Below are positions 10,009 to 21,060 of a stretch of DNA of 64,000 nt, piece after piece. The translations under genes and the position numbers were made by a program. Numbering within the stretch: position 1 is the stretch's first letter; each line of letters opens with the position of its first letter. The stretch comes from Ceratothoa steindachneri (lineage: Eukaryota > Arthropoda > Malacostraca > Isopoda > Cymothoidae). Location: assembly GCA_963969495.1 (NCBI GenBank), contig OZ018318.1, forward strand, positions 170,645,258 through 170,709,257, given 5' to 3'. The notes below the pieces were generated by a model that saw nothing but the letters and a program-made list of their open reading frames with translations, did not search any database and was not told the DNA's origin.

Positions 10009-13000
10009 CGCGTCTCCTCCGAGCTAGGCCTGGAGGGCATATTCCTTCAATGGAATTGCCGTGGACTCCGGGCCAACTGGGAGGAGCTGCGGAGGCTCGT
10101 CTCGTCCCGTCCCGTTCCTCGTCAGCTATCTTTTTGCAGGAGACCATTCTAGGTGCGTGCCCCCTGCTGCCTTCCCGGGGTATAAGGGTCTTGCGACCCC
10201 ACCACCGCGGGATGGCCGGGCTGGGGGATACGCGGTTTACACCTGGATAGGAGGTATACTATCATTTCTGCGTACATTCCACCGTCAGCTGACTTCGACG
10301 CGGGGGACTTCCGCCGCGTCGTGGCACGGTTGCCGAGGCCCTATCTCTTGCTTGGAGATTTGAACGGCAGGCATCCTCTCTGGGGAGATTACTCCATAAA
10401 TCCCAGGGGACAAGTCCTTGCCGATCTGATCGAAGAGCTTGAGATTGGTGTCCTAAACGTGGATGAGTTTACGCATCACTGTCCGAGAACCGCTTCATTT
10501 TCTTGCCTTGACCTATCTTTGTGCTCTTCGGATGCACAGCTTGATTTTGATTGGGGGGGTGGTCGATGACCTCCATAGTAGTGATCACTTTCCCATTCAA
10601 ATATCATTTTCAGGGTAACTGCCGCCTGAGAGACCACCTCGGTGGTGCTTGGCGCGGGCGCGGTGGCCTGCATTTCAGGAAATGACTGAATTCTCTATCT
10701 CAGTCGAGGAGTTTAGGTCGGTGGATGAGGCCGTTGAGTTCTTCTCCGGCAACCTCATCGCCGTGGGCCTGACTACTATTCCTAGGACGTCTGGCCGTTT
10801 TGCACGCCGACCACTCCCATGGTGGTCGGCCGAGTGTGAGACGGCCCTCAAACAGAAGCGTTATGCCTACATGCGCTATAAGCGCTGCCCGAACGATTTC
10901 ACTGTCGCTGAATTTCGTCGGGCTAGGGCTAGGTTCCGGTATATTTCGAAGTACGCCCGCCGCTCTTCTTGGCGGGCATACGTGTCTTCACTTAACGGGA
11001 AGACCCCTTTAGCTGAGATGTGGAAGCGAGTCAAAAGGATTCGGGGCAAGTTCTCGCAGTACCCCCCTCCCGTTCTCCAGGAGAATGGGACCGCAATCTC
11101 GGACCACGCGTCCGTGGCGGAATCCTTAGCGACCGATTTTTCCGCATTCTCTAGCCGTGATGCTGCTCCGCCAGCATTCATTGCACGTCTTGATGTCGCG
11201 GAAGGCCGCTGGCTAGACTTTACCTCCAGAGGCGGAGAGCCCTTCAACGACAAGTTTACTGTAAGTGAGTTGCGTTCCGCTCTCGCTTCGTGCGCGGACA
11301 CCGCCCATGGTCCTGACGATGTCCCGTACGCCATGCTTCGACACTTGGGTGAGCGAGGCATGGCCTTGCTGTTAGATTTGTTCAACAGGATCTGAGTGGA
11401 AGGTCTTCTCCCAGACTCCTGGCGAATCGCTACCCCGCTCGCCTTTCGCAAACCGGGGAGAGATCACTCTACTCCGACCGGTTTCCGCCCAATTTCTCTA
11501 ACCTCTTGCGTGTGCAAGTTGATGGAGAAATTGGTAAATGTTAGATTAGCCTTTTTCCTGGACAGCGGAGGCCATCTGTCTTCCGCACAGTGCGGCTTCC
11601 GCAATTTCCACTCCACGTTGGATGCTCTGCTCCGACTGGAAAATGCCGTCTGCGAGGCTTTCCTTCGTAGACAGCACTACGCTACGTTGTTTTTCGACCT
11701 GGAGAAGGCCTATGATACCGCATGGGGATACGGTATCATGGAGACTCTCCACACGATGGGGGCGAGGGGACGCCTCCCAATGTTTATATCGTAATTTTTG
11801 CGAGATCGTCGATTCCGCGTACGGGTGGGGGGAGCCCTCTCCAGCCCAAAGGAGCAGGAAGAGGGTGTCCCGCAGGGAAGTGTCCTCAGTGTCACACTCT
11901 TTGCCCTTAGCATCAACGGCATCACCTCGGTGCTGCCGGAAGATGTTCTCGCTACGCTCTACGTGGACGACCTTTCGATCTCTTTTGGCGCGGTCCAGAT
12001 GCCAACTCTTGAGCGTCGACTCCAACAGGCATTGAACCGCGCCCCACGCTATGCCGAAGCGCACAGGTTTCGGTTTTCTTTGGCCAAGACTAAGGTGGTG
12101 CACTTCTGCCGCCATCCACGGCTTCATCCCGACCCAGATTTGTTTCTTAATGGGGTGCGCCTGGATGTGGTTGAGTCGCACCGTTTCCTTGGTCTTGTAT
12201 TCGACCGACGCCTCACCTGGGAGGCTCATATTCGCAGACTTAGGGTCTCTTGTACCCGCGTCATGGACATTCTCCGTTCCGTGACGTTCAGCGCTTGGGG
12301 CGCTGATAGGGCTACTGCCCTACTTTTTTATCGATCCTTTGTTCGCTCGAAGCTCGACTACGGATGCGAGTTTTATGCATCCGCAGCCGAGCGTTTATTG
12401 CGGAAGGTGGATTTGATCCACCACATCGGCCTTTGCTTTGCGACCGGTGCCTTCCGCACTTCCCCTATTGAGAGCCTGTTGGTCGATGCTGGGGAGATGC
12501 CACTCGCTCTGCGCCGCGTGCAGTGCATCACTCGCCTGTACGCGCGAGCCCGGCGCCTCCTTCAGTCGCCAACAGCTCTCACTGCATCCGCAGCTGATCT
12601 CGATGGTGCCTATTCCGCCGAGATACGCCAGTCATACCCTAAGCCCTTTGGGTTTAGGGCCACGAAACTGCTTCGAGAGGTAGATATAGCTCTCGGGCCG
12701 GTGGCGCCCCTGGTTCTGCCCAGGACGCCACCCTGAAGGGTACCACATTTGGCTATTTGTCGCCACGCCTCTGCTCCCAAAGCTTGTACTACGCCGGGAG
12801 TATTGCGTTCGACCTTTTTAGAGCACACATCGGGTCACGCTGGAACCGTGTAAGTGTATACGGATGGCTTTAAGTCCCAAGAGGTGGTCGGCTTCCACGC
12901 CGTATCCCCTCTGTTTGAAGTCAGCGGGGCTCTACCAGGCGCTGCGTCTGTCTTCACGGCCGAGCTGGTGGCATTACACCACTCGGTACGGGAGATTACG

Positions 13001-13605
13001 CGTTGTGCCCGGTTCGGAGACCGGATTGTGATCTATAGCGACTCACAAAGCGCCCTGCGTGCTCTCGGGGCCTCTGGAATCTCCGCATCCCCTGGTTCGC
13101 GATATCCGTGACGCCACGGTTTTGGCGAGCCGGGTGGATGTCGAGATTATCTTCTGCTGGGTTCCTGGACATGTAGGAATTGCGGGGAATGAGGGCGCCA
13201 AAGAGTCCGCGAGGACTCTGCGACCGGACCAACGTTTCGCTCTTCCTCACACCGACTACGTGGCAGGAATACAGGCAGCTATTCGGACTGCTTGGCAAAG
13301 AAGATGGGAAGTTGCGTGCCATTGCTCCGCGACTGTTTCCATGGACCTATCCCCCAATGCCGCGGCGGCTTAAGGTTGCTTTCTGTCGTCTCCGAATCGC
13401 ACACACTCGTGTGACGCATCGCTATTTGATGGAGCGCTCGCCTACGCCCTATTGCAACGACTGCGTCACCCCCCAGACTGTTCGGCATATTCTTGTCGAA
13501 TGTCCCAGTCTGGGTGATCTTCGCGCACGATTCCTGTCCCGGTACCGGGATGGGCGGGGTCGCTACTGCCTGTCCTTGTACTCGGGACAGATTCGTGCAC
13601 ATTGA
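10009..13605 (+). pseudogene. NL1-A ORF2: endonuclease, reverse transcriptase, RNase H, Cys/His tail
   Basis: The endonuclease starts with SSELGLEGIFLQWNCRGLRA (10018-10075) and ends with LLLGDLNGRHPLWGDYSIN and the SSDHFPI block near 10580; a gap at about 10242 removes part of it. RT spans about 10640-12250: NVRLAFFLDSGG, then CGFRNFHSTLDALLR, FFDLEKAYDTAW, EEGVPQGSVLSVTLF and the catalytic YVDD at 11960-11971, followed by HRFLGLVFDRRLTWEAHI. RNase H covers 12854-13230 (VYTDG, FTAELVAL, IYSDSQSAL, VPGHVGIAGNEGAKES). The Cys/His tail is CNDCVTPQTVRHILVEC (13456-13506). NL1-I suggests the ancestral start is the ATG before SSELG. Stops and frameshifts inactivate this copy. Confidence 0.88.
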
Positions 13606-13803
13606 CTGTTTTTTTTTTTTTTTTTCTTTAGTTGCACGCTCCTGCGCCGGGTGGACCTCTCCCCGACGCCTAGCTTGCTTCCTTTCGCCCCTTTTTGCGG
13701 TGTTGTTTTTTTTCTTTTATTTTAAAGTAACCTAGAACTAAGGCCAGTTTTAATCCGGCGACTAATGCCCAAGTATGCAGTCGCCAGATGAGCTCTTAAA
13801 AAA
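13604..13803 (+). other. NL1-A 3' UTR with hairpin and tail
   Basis: A T-tract (13608-13626), T-rich sequence, then AGCCTAGAACTA, the hairpin at 13758-13786, GAGCTCTT and A8. Confidence 0.75.
13758..13786 (+). other. NL1 3' hairpin (NL1-A)
   Basis: GGCGACT/AGTCGCC outer stem intact; the inner stem is weakened by TGC instead of GGC. Confidence 0.82.
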
Positions 13804-13984
13804 AATACGCTGGATCGCTCCCTTTTGCCTTTTCATTTTTTATTTGTTCATGTTTTTAGCCTGTGATTAGGTTGTCTTTTTTACCTTTGTTGTATGTATT
13901 ATTTGTTTTTTAATTTAGCCACCCTCAAAATAGTTAGTTTGTTTTGTTGTTAGAGTTTTATGTTGTCTTGAAATTACTTCAAAA
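13804..13984 (+). mobile_element. Older NL1 copy, right part of 3' UTR
   Basis: Continues the copy interrupted at 7383. GCTGGATCGCTCCCTTTTGCC aligns with the UTR of other copies (for example 57895-57925), followed by T-rich sequence. Its hairpin is not recognisable. Confidence 0.55.
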
Positions 13985-14855
13985 TATGCTCGTTTGCTGG
14001 TTCGGCCTCTATTCCTGGTTCTGCCCATGGCGCCACACAAGAGGGTACCACCAACTTTTACTATTTGTCCCTGTGCCTCTGCTCCCAGCTTCTACACCGC
14101 CGGGAGTATTGCGTTACAAGAGAGGGTCGGTTTCCACCCCATATCCCCTCTCTGAAGTCAGCGTGGCTCTGCCAGACGCTCCGTCTTTGTTCCTGGTTGC
14201 AATATATTGTTTGGTACGGGAGAGAACGCGATGGGCTCGGTTCGGAGACCGGATTGTGATCTATATCGACTCAAAAAGTGCCATGAGTGCTCACGCGGCA
14301 TTGGAATCTCCGCAATATCCATGACGCCACGGTTTTGGCGAGCCGGGCGGATGTAAAGATAATCTTCTGCTGGGTTTCTGGAAATGTGGGAATGAGGACG
14401 CTCTTCCTCACACCGATTGCATGGTAGGAGTACGGTCTGCTTGACAAAGAAAATTGGACACGGACGTGCTATTGTGGCGCCATTTGATGGAGCGCTCGCC
14501 TGCACCTTATTGTGACGACTGCGTTGTCCCCCAGACTGTTCGACACATTCTTGTTGAATGTGAGTCTGGTTCGTGCACACAGACTTGAGGACTATGACTT
14601 TTTGGAGGAGGCAGGCCTCCTCCACTTTATTTGTTCGACGCCGTGAGGAGGCTGGCCCATCCCCGACGACGGAGAGCGCTTCCTTGTTGCATTGCTCTTT
14701 TGCTTTCGTGTTTTGTTTAGCTTGTGTTCTCTTTTGTTATTTAAATGTTACTTGTTTTTAATCTAGCTTAGTATTAGGCTGTACCATGAATACGGCGACT
14801 CTTGCGCTAATAAGCAGTCGCCAATTGGGCTCTTGAAATAATAATAATAATAAAA
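13985..14855 (+). mobile_element. NL1-J, 5'-truncated and internally deleted copy
   Basis: Starts in the spacer before RNase H (CTGGTTCTGCCCATGGCGCC), then an RNase H piece with TGATCTATATCGACTC (about 14245-14330), a C-terminal piece with ATTTGATGGAGCGCTCG, and a 3' UTR to the hairpin at 14794. The tail is an AAT repeat (about 14836-14852). A (TAA)n-type tail is characteristic of I-clade elements, which supports the clade call. Confidence 0.72.
14794..14822 (+). other. NL1 3' hairpin (NL1-J)
   Basis: Outer stem GGCGACT/AGTCGCC is intact while the bulge and loop have changed (CTT, GCTAATAA), so the stem is the conserved part. Confidence 0.8.
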
Positions 14856-14869
14856 AGGTACTGCCACCA

Positions 14870-15270
14870 TTTCGGCCGTACGAATCGCTTCTGCAGATGT
14901 GCAAAGTCATGTTTACCCGAACTCTGGGTAAGTTGCTCCAACTCCCTGCAAGTCCTTATCGTGTATGGCAAAGTGTTAATTGCGGATAGCCGCACCCCTC
15001 TTCATTGAAACAATGTGGATCGTCTCTCATTTCGCGAGGCTTAGGACTTGATCCTCGCAAGCCTATCGCTTCTTGGGACTTCTTGAGCCTAATTTTAAAA
15101 TACTCACCTTCTGCTCATTGCTCCATAAGGCCATCGAGCACGGTCGTTTCCGCGCCCATTCAGAACCTTTTGAGCTTCCCCTTCCCGGTGTTCCCCTGAT
15201 AGAGCTGGCGGCGCAAAGGGTTCACTCTCAACCTCGGCTAAAACCAGGGCTACCCCCTTCCCCAGCGTGA
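14870..15270 (+). pseudogene. NL1-I ORF1 C-terminal relic
   Basis: Aligns with 46800-47190: the remains of CHRFGHTNRSCRRAKS-type zinc knuckles with several bases lost, GCGGATAGCCGCACCCC, and the Pro/Lys-rich end (AAACCAGGGCTACCCCC). No long frame survives. Confidence 0.6.
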
Positions 15271-15519
15271 CCGTTTCCTAAAGTTGCTCCCCCTTCCCTA
15301 CCCGAAAGCAGGACAGAAACAAAGGAGCTTCTGTCTCTACGCCCCCAAACAAGCCTGGACTGAGTGGTTCGCAGACAGTATATCCTCCAAAAGAGGGACC
15401 CCTCCAAAGTTTCGCGTCGTAGGGGAGAAAAATACTCGCCCAGCGATCCCAGCCTCCTCCGATAAGTCCTCGAAGTCAACAGCTCCGAGTTCTTCCTCCT
15501 TGAAACAAAGAGCGCACGC

Positions 15520-17244
15520 ATGTCCTCCGAGTTAGGGGTGGAGGGAATATTCCTTCAATGGAATTGCCGTGGGTTCCGGGTTAGCTCGGAAGAACGGCGG
15601 AGGCTCGTCTGCCCTCGTTTTCCTTTAACTATTTTTTTGCGGGAGATCAATCTTGGCGCGTGCCCTCTGTGCACCCTTCCGGACTATAAGGGTTTTGCGA
15701 CCCCACCACCACTTGATGGGAACCGGGCAGGAAGATGCGTCATTGACACCCGGCGTGCTTTATTAGATAGCTCCTTTCAGGCAGTAGCTGTGCAGCTGCA
15801 TCTGGATTAGAGGTACATATCGTGTTATTTCTGCATTCATTCCAGTCGACTTCCACGCGGGACATTTCCCCCGCGTCTTTGCACTGTTGTCGAGCCCCCC
15901 TTCCCTCTTTGCTCGGGGATTTGAACGGCAGACAATAGTGTGTTGTGGGGTGGTAACGCAATCAATCCCAGGGGTCAGGTCATTGCCGACTGATTGGCGA
16001 CACCGCTCTGATAGGTGGAAGAATTCTCTTCCTACCTCCTGAATGCGGCAATTGAGGTTTCTCACTTGCCATCTTCTGAATATCCCTTGATCAATCCCTG
16101 TGCTCTCCGAATACACAGCCTCATTTTGCGTGAGTGGATATCCATGACCTTTGTGGTAGTGATCATTTTTCCCTTCAACTATGTTTGCGCCCATGGTCTC
16201 AATAAACTTAGAACGGCCGCGGTGGTCCACATATAGAAAATGACCCAGACGAAGAGTTTAGATCGGTGGATGAGGCCGTTTACTTCTCCAGTGACCTAAT
16301 CACCCTGGGCCTAATTACTATTCCTAGAACATTGATCGTTTTGCACGCCGTTCGCTTCCTTGGTGGTCGGCTGAATGTGAAGCGCCCCTTAGGGAAAAAG
16401 GATATACCTAATTGCGGTATAATCGGCGCCTGAACGTCTTTACTCTCCGTGAATTTGATCCTATAACGGCTAGTTCAGGTATATTTCTAAGAACGCCCGC
16501 TGCTCATCCTGGCCCCGCATACGTGCTTTTATTAACTGGAAAGATCCCTCTTGCAGACGTGTGGACGCGAGGCAAAATGATTCGGTGAAAGTTCTCTCTG
16601 GCGCCACTGCCCGGTCACGAGAAAGAAGGGACAACAATATGAGATCCTTTGTCCGTGGCGAAGTCCTTCGCGGAATCCTGGTGAAATCTACTGTGCTCGC
16701 TTTTCGCAAACTGGGGAGAGATCACTCTACCCCGGCCAGTTTCCGCCCTATCTCTCTAACCTCCTGCGTGTGCAAGTTGATAAGAGTAATTGGTAAATGT
16801 TAGATTAACCCTTTTCCTGTATACCGGACCTGTCCTTTGCTCATTGCGGCTTCCGTAAGTTCCACTCCATGTCAGAAGCTCTGCTTTGACTATAAAATGT
16901 CTTAGGCCCTTCTTCTTAGAAAGTACAACGCCAGTTTTGTTTTCGATTTGGAGAAGGCCTATGATACTGCATAGCCATACGTATCATGGAGAGTCCACAC
17001 GATGAGGTCGAGGGCACGCTTCCCAAGCTTTATTTCTGAACTTGTGCCGAATCGACGGTGGGAAGTGTCTTCAGTTTTGCACTTTGCCCTTATGATTAAC
17101 AATATCACCTCGGTGCTACCTAACGATGTTTTCGCTACCTACCTTTTCGTGGACGACATTTCGATCTCCGTTGATGCGACCCAGATGCCAACTCTGAACC
17201 GCGCGTCTCGTTATGCCGAAGCGCGCAGGTTTCGGTTTTCCTTC
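15520..17244 (+). pseudogene. NL1-I ORF2 relic (endonuclease to RT)
   Basis: 15520 is an ATG followed by SSELGVEGIFLQWNCRGFRV, the only NL1 copy here that keeps a Met directly before the endonuclease, so it probably marks the true ORF2 start. RT remnants include EFRSVDEAVYFS-like sequence at about 16255, CGFRKFHSM-like at about 16845, FDLEKAYDTA at about 16945, and FVDDISISVDATQMPTL at 17145-17200, where the catalytic Tyr is replaced by Phe. Many frameshifts. Confidence 0.72.
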
Positions 17245-17529
17245 CTGGCCGCCGTGCTGACGTGACTCAGTGCCCAGTCTGGCCCCAGTTTAGCCTCTTC
17301 TCCTTTCTTACACCCTGTCTCCTTATCCTGCTTCCTCACTTTCCCTTCAACCTCTCCCACAACTTTCTCTAGGCCGCTTCTAATTTCACAGGGTAGACGC
17401 CGACCAGCTTCCTGTCGCCCACTATCCAAGATCAGGCTGGGGGAGGGGACCGCTCCTGTTTAGGTATGCGGCCAAGCCAATATCGGCATGTCTGGCCCCG
17501 GTCCTCCCCGGGCGGGGAGTACCTGACAA

Positions 17530-18500
17530 AGATCAACAGTGCGCGATCCCTCATTCAGAGGTTACCTGGCTTTTTCGAGCCCGCTGGTTTCAAACGCTTC
17601 CTAGTTATTCGCTCCACTGATGGCAGCATGTTGGTCAAGGGCAACAAGATCCATTAGAAGAGAGCTCTAGCTGCTGTAATTGGTAGAGAGCCGAAGGTGA
17701 CCCGTTTCTCAGACGGGTGCCTTTTGGCGAATGCGTCAAATCCCTCCGAGGCGGCCATGATTAGTTCCCTTTGGACACTTGCTGGCACGCGGGTGAGTGT
17801 GACGACGCACTCGAAAATGAATTTGGTGAAAATAGTAGTTTATGCGAGGGAACTCGTGGACTACTCCATACATGACATCACCATATAGCTGGCTGACCAT
17901 GGGGCGGTCAAGGTCGAACGTGTGATGAGAAAACAGGGAGGAGCCTCGCTGAGTCTGCGCTTGCCGGTTGGTATTGCTACCGCGTGAAGGCATTCGCGCC
18001 ACTTCCGCCAGCTGCTACTACCTTCACCGCTTCCGCCATACTAATTGCTCTTGTAGACGCGCAAAGTCGGAGTTATCCGACGTCTGTGTAAGTTGCTCCA
18101 AGGCCGCACACGTTAAGTCCAAATCTTGCGTGGTCAATTGCGGAGAGCCGCATCCCGCTTCTTCGAAGCACTGTGGTGCGTATCTCCTTGCCTGTTCAGG
18201 CCCAGGATCGTCCCTCATTTCGCGAGGCTAAGGACTTGGTCCTGGCACGTCTTATGCTTATGCTCCTGGCCCCTTAAGGCCTACGATCACGTTCGTTTCC
18301 GTGCCCACGGAACCTTTCTGCGGGTTCTACCCACCTCGGGTGCTCCCCTGGTAAAGCTGGCGGCATAAAGGCTTGACACCCAGTCCCAGCTAAAACCAAG
18401 GTTCCTCCAGCGCGATCGTTTCCCCGTAAGGCGAAACTGCTGCGCTTCTCCGCAGAGTCGTTAGGCTCACAGGAGGCAACACCCCTGAAGTTGGTCGTGA
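17530..18500 (+). pseudogene. NL1-C ORF1 relic
   Basis: 17545-17660 encodes RSLIQRLPGFFEPAGFKRF and VIRSTDGSMLVKGNKIH. 17697-17860 encodes TRFSDGCLLANASNPSEAA. Zinc-knuckle remains lie near 17995-18170. Stops (for example TAG at 17653) and frame changes break it; the conserved core matches NL1-A and NL1-B. Confidence 0.7.
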
Positions 18501-18764
18501 GGCCATCTTCCGGGGTTCCTAAAGCTGCCCCCCGTAACGAGGACAGCACTAAAGCAGGCTGGGTGGTTTGAGACAGTTGATCCTCCAAAAGAGGGAACCC
18601 CGCCTGCTTAAGGTTTCGAGGCAGAAAAAGACGCATGGCGAGCCCAACCTCCCCCGATAAGTCCTACGAGGCGACAGCGCATTATCCGGCCAACAGCGAC
18701 CGGAGTTCTGCCTCCGTGAAGCGTACGGCCACTCGGAGGAGAAGGCCCCCGCATCTCCGAGCTA

Positions 18765-20010
18765 GGGCTGGAGGGCATATTCCTTCAATGAAATTGCCGC
18801 GGACTCTATGCCTGCTGGGAGCTACTGCGGAGGCTCGTCTCACCCCGTTCCCCGTTAGCTATCTTTTTGAAAGAGACGAGCTGGGCGCGTGCCCTCTGCC
18901 CAACTTCCCGGGGTGTGAGGGTTTTGGGAGCCGAGCAAGAGGTTGCGTGATTTACACCCGGCATGATGTCTCCGTTCTTCTCTTTGCATTTGATACCTCT
19001 TTTTCATGCAGTAGTTGTGCAGCTGCACTTGGATAGGAGGTATACTGTTATTTCCGCGTACATTCCAGCGTCAGTCGACTTCCACTCGGGGGACCTTCGC
19101 CTCCTTGTGGCACGGTTGCCAAGGCCCCTTGTCTTGCTCGGAGATCTGAACGGTAGACACCTTATGGGGAAACTACGCGATTAATCCGAGTGGTCAAGAC
19201 CTTGCCGAAATGATCGACGAGCTGGAGATAGGTGTCCTAAATGCGGATGAGTTTACGCATCACTGCCCGAGAACCCTCTTCATTTTCCTGTCTCGATCAA
19301 TCTTTGTGCTCTCCGGATGCGCAGCCTGATTTTGGGTGGAAGGTGGTCGATGACCTCCATGGTAGTGATCACTTATGTGCCGCTCAGTACGAGACATAAC
19401 GCTACGTGATCAGTTCGTCGATCGGATTGTCATTTATAGCGACTCAAAGCCGCCCTGAGTGCTCTCGGGGCATTGGAATCTCTGCATCCCTTGGTTCGCT
19501 ATATCCGTAACTCCACGGTTTTGGCTAGCCCGGCGGATGTCTAGATTAACTTGTGCTGGGTTTCTGGACATGTAGGAATGAAGGCGCCAAAGAGTGCGCG
19601 AGGACTGGGTGAACATACCAGCGTTTCGCTCTTCCTCACGCCGGATTAAATGGTAGGAATACGGGCTGCTTGGCCAAAGAAGATGGGAGACGGTCGAGGC
19701 GAACCTAAAGTTGCGTGTCATTGTGCCGCGACGGTTCCCATGGATCTATCCCTAAATGCCGAGACGGCTTCAGGTTGTTTTCTGTCGTCTCCGAATTCGA
19801 CACAGTCGCGGGACGCACGGCCATTTGATGGAGCGCTCGCCTGCTCCCTACTGTGAAAACTGAGTTGTCCCCCAGACTGTTCGGCACATTCTTTTTGAAT
19901 GTTCCAGTCTGGGTGATCTCGTACTTTACCTGTCCCGGTACCGGGAGGAGTGCAGTCGCTACCGCTTGTCTCTTGTACTCGGACGCGTTCGTGCACATTG
20001 TCTTGTGGAC
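18765..20010 (+). pseudogene. NL1-C ORF2 relic: endonuclease joined to RNase H
   Basis: The endonuclease part includes GGHIPSMKLPRTL-frame remnants, IYTRHD, RRYTVISAYIPASVDFHSGD (19030-19095) and LVLLGDLNGRH. At about 19378 it switches to RNase H (CATTTATAGCGACTCAAAG) and runs through GTAGGAATGAAGGCGCCAAA to the C-terminal TCCCCCAGACTGTTCGGC. RT is absent. Confidence 0.7.
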
Positions 20011-20220
20011 TTTACGACTTTGGGGAGGAGGCTGGCCTCTTCCCCTTTATCTGACTTTTTTTTGTTGGTATCATGTTCCTGCACCGTGGGGAGCACGCTT
20101 CCTTCTTGTAAAGTTTTTTCTTTGTTGTTTTTAGCCCACTTTTTTATCTTTGTTATTTGTTAATTACATAGTTATTCATTTTTTTAAATATAGCCTAATA
20201 GTATGATGTGAAATGAGTAG

Positions 20221-20249
20221 GGCGACTTGTGCCCTAGTAGGCAGTCGCC
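20221..20249 (+). other. NL1 3' hairpin (NL1-C)
   Basis: GGCGACT/AGTCGCC stem intact, loop CTAGTA. The element ends shortly after without a long A tail. Confidence 0.82.
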
Positions 20250-20260
20250 TACTATTGTTC

Positions 20261-20612
20261 CCATCGACATCCCCCCCCCCCCCACAATGCCGCGCCGTCT
20301 TCAGGTTGTTTTCCTTTGTCTCCGAATTGGACGCACCGCTATTTGGTGAATGCTCGCCTGCCCCTTATTGTGAACAACGGGTTGTCCCTGCCTCCTCCAC
20401 TTAATTTGACGTTTGTTTTGGGTCGCATGTTCCTGCGCCGGGCCTTCCCCCGACGCCGGAGCGCGTTTCCTTCTTGCCTTTTTGCTTTTTTTTTTCGAGG
20501 CGTTATTTATTATTTATATATTTGTTTTTTAATATAGCTTAGTAATAGTCTGGGTCGAGTACGGCGACTTATGGCCAAGTTGGCAGTCGCCAGATGAGCT
20601 CCTCTGAAAAAA
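20261..20612 (+). mobile_element. NL1 fragment: ORF2 C-terminus and 3' UTR
   Basis: Starts after a C-tract at AATGCCGCGCCGTCTTCAGG, keeps parts of the C-terminal region (ATTTGGTGAATGCTCGCC), then 3' UTR and a hairpin at 20563-20591, ending in CTGAAAAAAACAAAG. Confidence 0.7.
20563..20591 (+). other. NL1 3' hairpin
   Basis: Outer stem intact; inner stem GCC/GGC kept with loop AAGTT. Confidence 0.82.
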
Positions 20613-21060
20613 ACAAAGCCAAAAACCATGGCCAAGACTTAGGTGTTGTACTTATCTGCATTCTACTCTTCCATATCGACCTGGACATTTTCCTAAACTG
20701 GGTTATCCTGGAACTGGTCTATTCGCACCGTTTCCTTTGTTGTTGTTTTTTCGACCAACGCCTCACCTGCGAGGCTCATTCGCAGCCTTACATTCTCTTG
20801 TACCGGCGTCATGGGCATTCTTCGTTCCGTGACGTTCGTTTGAAGCTTAACTACGGACACGAGTTTTACGCATCTCCAACCTGGCTTATATTGCGGGTCG
20901 TGCGTGGTCTCTATACACCACACCAGTCTCCGTCTGACGACCGGTGCCTTCCGCACTTCCACCCCTTCGAGAGCTTACTCGTTCTACTGTCGATTTACTA
21001 CTTGTAGCGGTAAGGAGGCCTTCGCTTGGCTTTGTCTGCGACTCTCTTGTGAAGTTTCAC
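20613..21060 (+). mobile_element. NL1 RT-thumb fragment
   Basis: Aligns with 12080-12490: FLNWVILELVYSHRFL, then DQRLTCEAH, and the GCCTTCCGCACTTCC block. Diverged, with no complete frame. Confidence 0.65.

Larger units (their letters stand above)
7384..13803 (+). mobile_element. NL1-A, near full-length non-LTR retrotransposon (I-clade-like), inactive
   Basis: This 6.4-kb unit has every NL1 part in order: 5' UTR (7384-7889), ORF1 (7890-9686), ORF2 (about 10009-13605), 3' UTR, hairpin and A-rich tail. The 5' boundary is defined by its shared start with NL1-B (GGGGCGCGGC at 7384 and 44786). It is inserted in the 3' UTR of an older copy. ORF1 has lost its zinc knuckles, the endonuclease has an internal deletion, and ORF2 carries stops at 11392-11394, 11792-11794, 12734-12736 and 12851-12853. 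RNase H after RT and the zinc-knuckle ORF1 point to the I/R1/Nimb group rather than L1 or RTE; the exact clade needs a tree. Confidence 0.88.
14856..17244 (+). mobile_element. NL1-I, old copy truncated at both ends
   Basis: Begins in the ORF1 zinc knuckles (TACTGCCACCATTTCGGCC), passes through the ORF1 end, the endonuclease (from 15520) and RT, and stops in the RT after the catalytic box at CAGGTTTCGGTTTTCC, where the 5' end of NL1-C begins. Decay is heavy, and RT has internal losses (for example near 16550-16680). Confidence 0.75.
17245..20260 (+). mobile_element. NL1-C, copy with intact 5' and 3' ends but no reverse transcriptase
   Basis: 5' UTR at 17247-17460 (GGCCGCCGTGCTGACG…), ORF1 from about 17530 to 18500, endonuclease 18765-19375, then a direct jump into RNase H at about 19380 (TGTGCCGCTCAGTACGAGA), C-terminal motif 19850-19960, 3' UTR and hairpin at 20221. 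The whole RT domain (about 2.5 kb) is missing. The ends needed for transcription and for RT recognition are kept. Whether the deletion came before or after insertion cannot be read from one copy. Confidence 0.78.

Noticed and set aside
11546..12229. 227-codon minus-strand frame, repeated at 27886-28449 and 48753-49274
   Set aside because: It recurs only because it is antisense to the conserved RT core; an antisense shadow, not a gene.
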